This document shows, piece after piece, positions 5,769 through 6,636 of a stretch of DNA of 6,636 nt. Under the pieces are notes generated by a model. The model had not been told where the DNA came from. It worked only from the letters and a program-made list of their open reading frames with translations, and made no database searches. The first letter of the stretch is position 1, and every line of letters starts with the position of its first letter. The stretch is from an uncultured Lachnospiraceae bacterium (GTDB lineage: Bacteria > Bacillota_A > Clostridia > Lachnospirales > Lachnospiraceae): positions 1-6,636 of the forward strand of contig CAJUQU010000234.1 of assembly GCA_910588595.1 (NCBI GenBank). The letters are read 5' to 3'. The position numbers and the translations under genes were made by a program.

Positions 5769-6560
5769 ATGAAAGAAAAACATGAGATTCGTTTATGGGC
5801 GGTTCTGTTCTGGATTGTCGTATGGCAGATCATAAGCATGTGCCTGCACAGCGATATCCTGCTGGTGTCGCCGTTTAGGGTGCTGTGCAGATTAGGGCAG
5901 CTGATGCTGACGGCGGCATTCTGGAAAGCAGTCTGCTTCACGCTGTCGCGCATCGCCGCGGGATTTTTTCTGGCGGTTCTGGCGGGAGTGGCGCTGGCAG
6001 CGGCGGCTTCCTGGTCCGGCTGGATCCAGGAGCTTCTGGCGCCTGCCATGCTGGCTGTCAGATCCGTGCCGGTCGCGTCGTTTATCATACTTGCGCTGAT
6101 CTGGTTTTCATCGAAAAATCTTTCTGTGCTGATCTCGTTTCTGATGGTGCTGCCGGTCATTTATACAAACGTGCAAAATGGTATCCGGGGCGTGGACAGG
6201 CAGCTTTTGGAGATGGCGCGGGTGTTTCGGATTCCCAGGCGCCGTGTGGTGCGTTATATCTATCTGCCTCAGGTTATGCCTTTTTTTTATTCAGCGTGCA
6301 GTGTGGCGCTTGGGATGAGCTGGAAGGCAGGGGCGTCTGCGGAGGTGATCGGTATTCCGAGAGGATCGATCGGGGAGCGCCTGCAGCAGGCAAAGGTGTA
6401 TCTGGACACACCGGATCTGTTTGCATGGACGCTGGTGATCGTGGCAGCAAGTCTTTTTTTTGAGAAGTTCATGCTGTTTCTGGTGCGCAGGGCCGCTGAA
6501 AGGTGCAGTGCGATGCGCGCGGAAAATAAACGGACATGGGAGCTGACAAGGAAAGGGTAG
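5769..6560 (+). CDS. ABC importer permease (SsuC/TauC-like, BPD_transp_1)
   Basis: A 263-residue inner-membrane permease, the usual length for this family, with about six hydrophobic segments (roughly 10-26, 57-82, 88-112, 117-135, 170-190, 218-240). The cytoplasmic EAA loop that docks the ATPase is at about 147-171: it reads LLEMARVFRIP and ends IYLPQVMP. Met149 replaces the central Ala and Arg154 the usual Gly, so the loop is recognisable but off-consensus. After it comes the SWKAGASAEVIG segment typical of the nitrate/sulfonate permeases. An in-frame TAA at 5763-5765 rules out an earlier start. No good ribosome site precedes the ATG, so translational coupling to the lipoprotein gene is likely. 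Two runs of eight T lie inside the gene (6281-6288 and 6454-6461), each a possible slippage point, but the frame is intact here. Confidence 0.9.
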   Translation: MKEKHEIRLWAVLFWIVVWQIISMCLHSDILLVSPFRVLCRLGQLMLTAAFWKAVCFTLSRIAAGFFLAVLAGVALAAAASWSGWIQELLAPAMLAVRSVPVASFIILALIWFSSKNLSVLISFLMVLPVIYTNVQNGIRGVDRQLLEMARVFRIPRRRVVRYIYLPQVMPFFYSACSVALGMSWKAGASAEVIGIPRGSIGERLQQAKVYLDTPDLFAWTLVIVAASLFFEKFMLFLVRRAAERCSAMRAENKRTWELTRKG

Positions 6561-6563
6561 AAA

Positions 6564-6587
6564 ATGAAAGGTATATTAAGGTTATAG
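6564..6587 (+). pseudogene. Seven-codon frame after the permease, possible 5' remnant of the missing ATPase gene
   Basis: AAGGAAAGGG (6548-6557) is a strong ribosome site six bases before an ATG that follows the permease stop by three bases, the spacing expected for the next operon gene. The frame reads MKGILRL and stops. Importers of this type need an ATPase subunit, often encoded next to the permease. The DNA turns sharply AT-rich from about 6571. The reading offered is an ATPase gene cut off by insertion or deletion; the alternative is a chance start codon. Nothing in the seven codons identifies an ATPase. Confidence 0.35.
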
Positions 6588-6636
6588 CAAACGACATAAA
6601 TATTTTCTATTTACTTTCCAAATATTCCTTAGTAAA
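6571..6636. other. AT-rich tail with a terminal inverted repeat, possible edge of a foreign or inserted segment
   Basis: These 66 bases contain 15 G or C (about 23 percent), far below the preceding genes. TTTACT (6610-6615) and AGTAAA (6631-6636) form a six-base inverted repeat ending exactly at the window edge, so any larger structure is cut. No coding frame is seen. It could be the end of an insertion element, a remnant, or ordinary AT-rich intergenic DNA. Confidence 0.4.

Noticed and set aside
5885..6463. Overlapping + strand frame (192 codons) inside the permease gene
   Set aside because: Gly/Ala/Ser-rich out-of-frame translation of a well-recognised permease, with no start signal of its own.
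1..6636. CRISPR array, tRNA or rRNA genes
   Set aside because: No regularly spaced direct repeats and no recognisable tRNA or rRNA sequence were seen on reading through the window.

Overview
The window looks like chromosomal DNA of a Gram-positive Clostridia-type bacterium, most likely a gut Lachnospiraceae relative. This is inferred from moderately GC-rich coding DNA, AGGAG-type ribosome sites, two lipoprotein signal peptides, and the style of the histidine kinase and ABC proteins; it was not tested by any search. All five recognisable genes are on the + strand.

Layout: positions 1-110 are a leader holding one copy of a 34-base repeat. 111-1505 encodes a membrane sensor histidine kinase whose response regulator is not visible and probably lies upstream. 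1506-1777 is a non-coding gap containing a 171-bp MITE-like element (1553-1723) with 26-bp terminal inverted repeats and a TAA target duplication. Removing the element and one TAA restores a second copy of the 34-base leader repeat. 1778-2773 encodes a secreted lipoprotein with an M15-family (VanY/CwlK-like) zinc peptidase domain on a long acidic linker. 2774-3035 holds a near-consensus sigma-A promoter, a dyad just upstream of it and a hairpin-rich 5' untranslated region. 3036-4700 encodes a PAS-GGDEF-EAL protein whose GGDEF half is degenerate and whose EAL half keeps its catalytic residues, so it is probably a c-di-GMP phosphodiesterase. 4753-5745 and 5769-6560 encode the lipoprotein and permease of an ABC importer of the nitrate/sulfonate/taurine (COG0715/COG0600) type. 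After the permease a well-placed ribosome site and ATG open a frame that stops after seven codons in abruptly AT-rich DNA. The expected ATPase gene is therefore absent from this position and may have been cut off by an insertion or deletion.

How the genes fit together: the kinase and the peptidase share the leader repeat and may form an envelope-sensing and wall-trimming unit, later split by the MITE. The phosphodiesterase has its own promoter and may be co-transcribed with the importer genes (gaps of 52 and 23 bases). No single undescribed multi-gene system is evident. The most informative signals are the MITE with its reconstructable empty site, the duplicated leader, the regulatory region before the c-di-GMP gene, and the broken end of the ABC operon.
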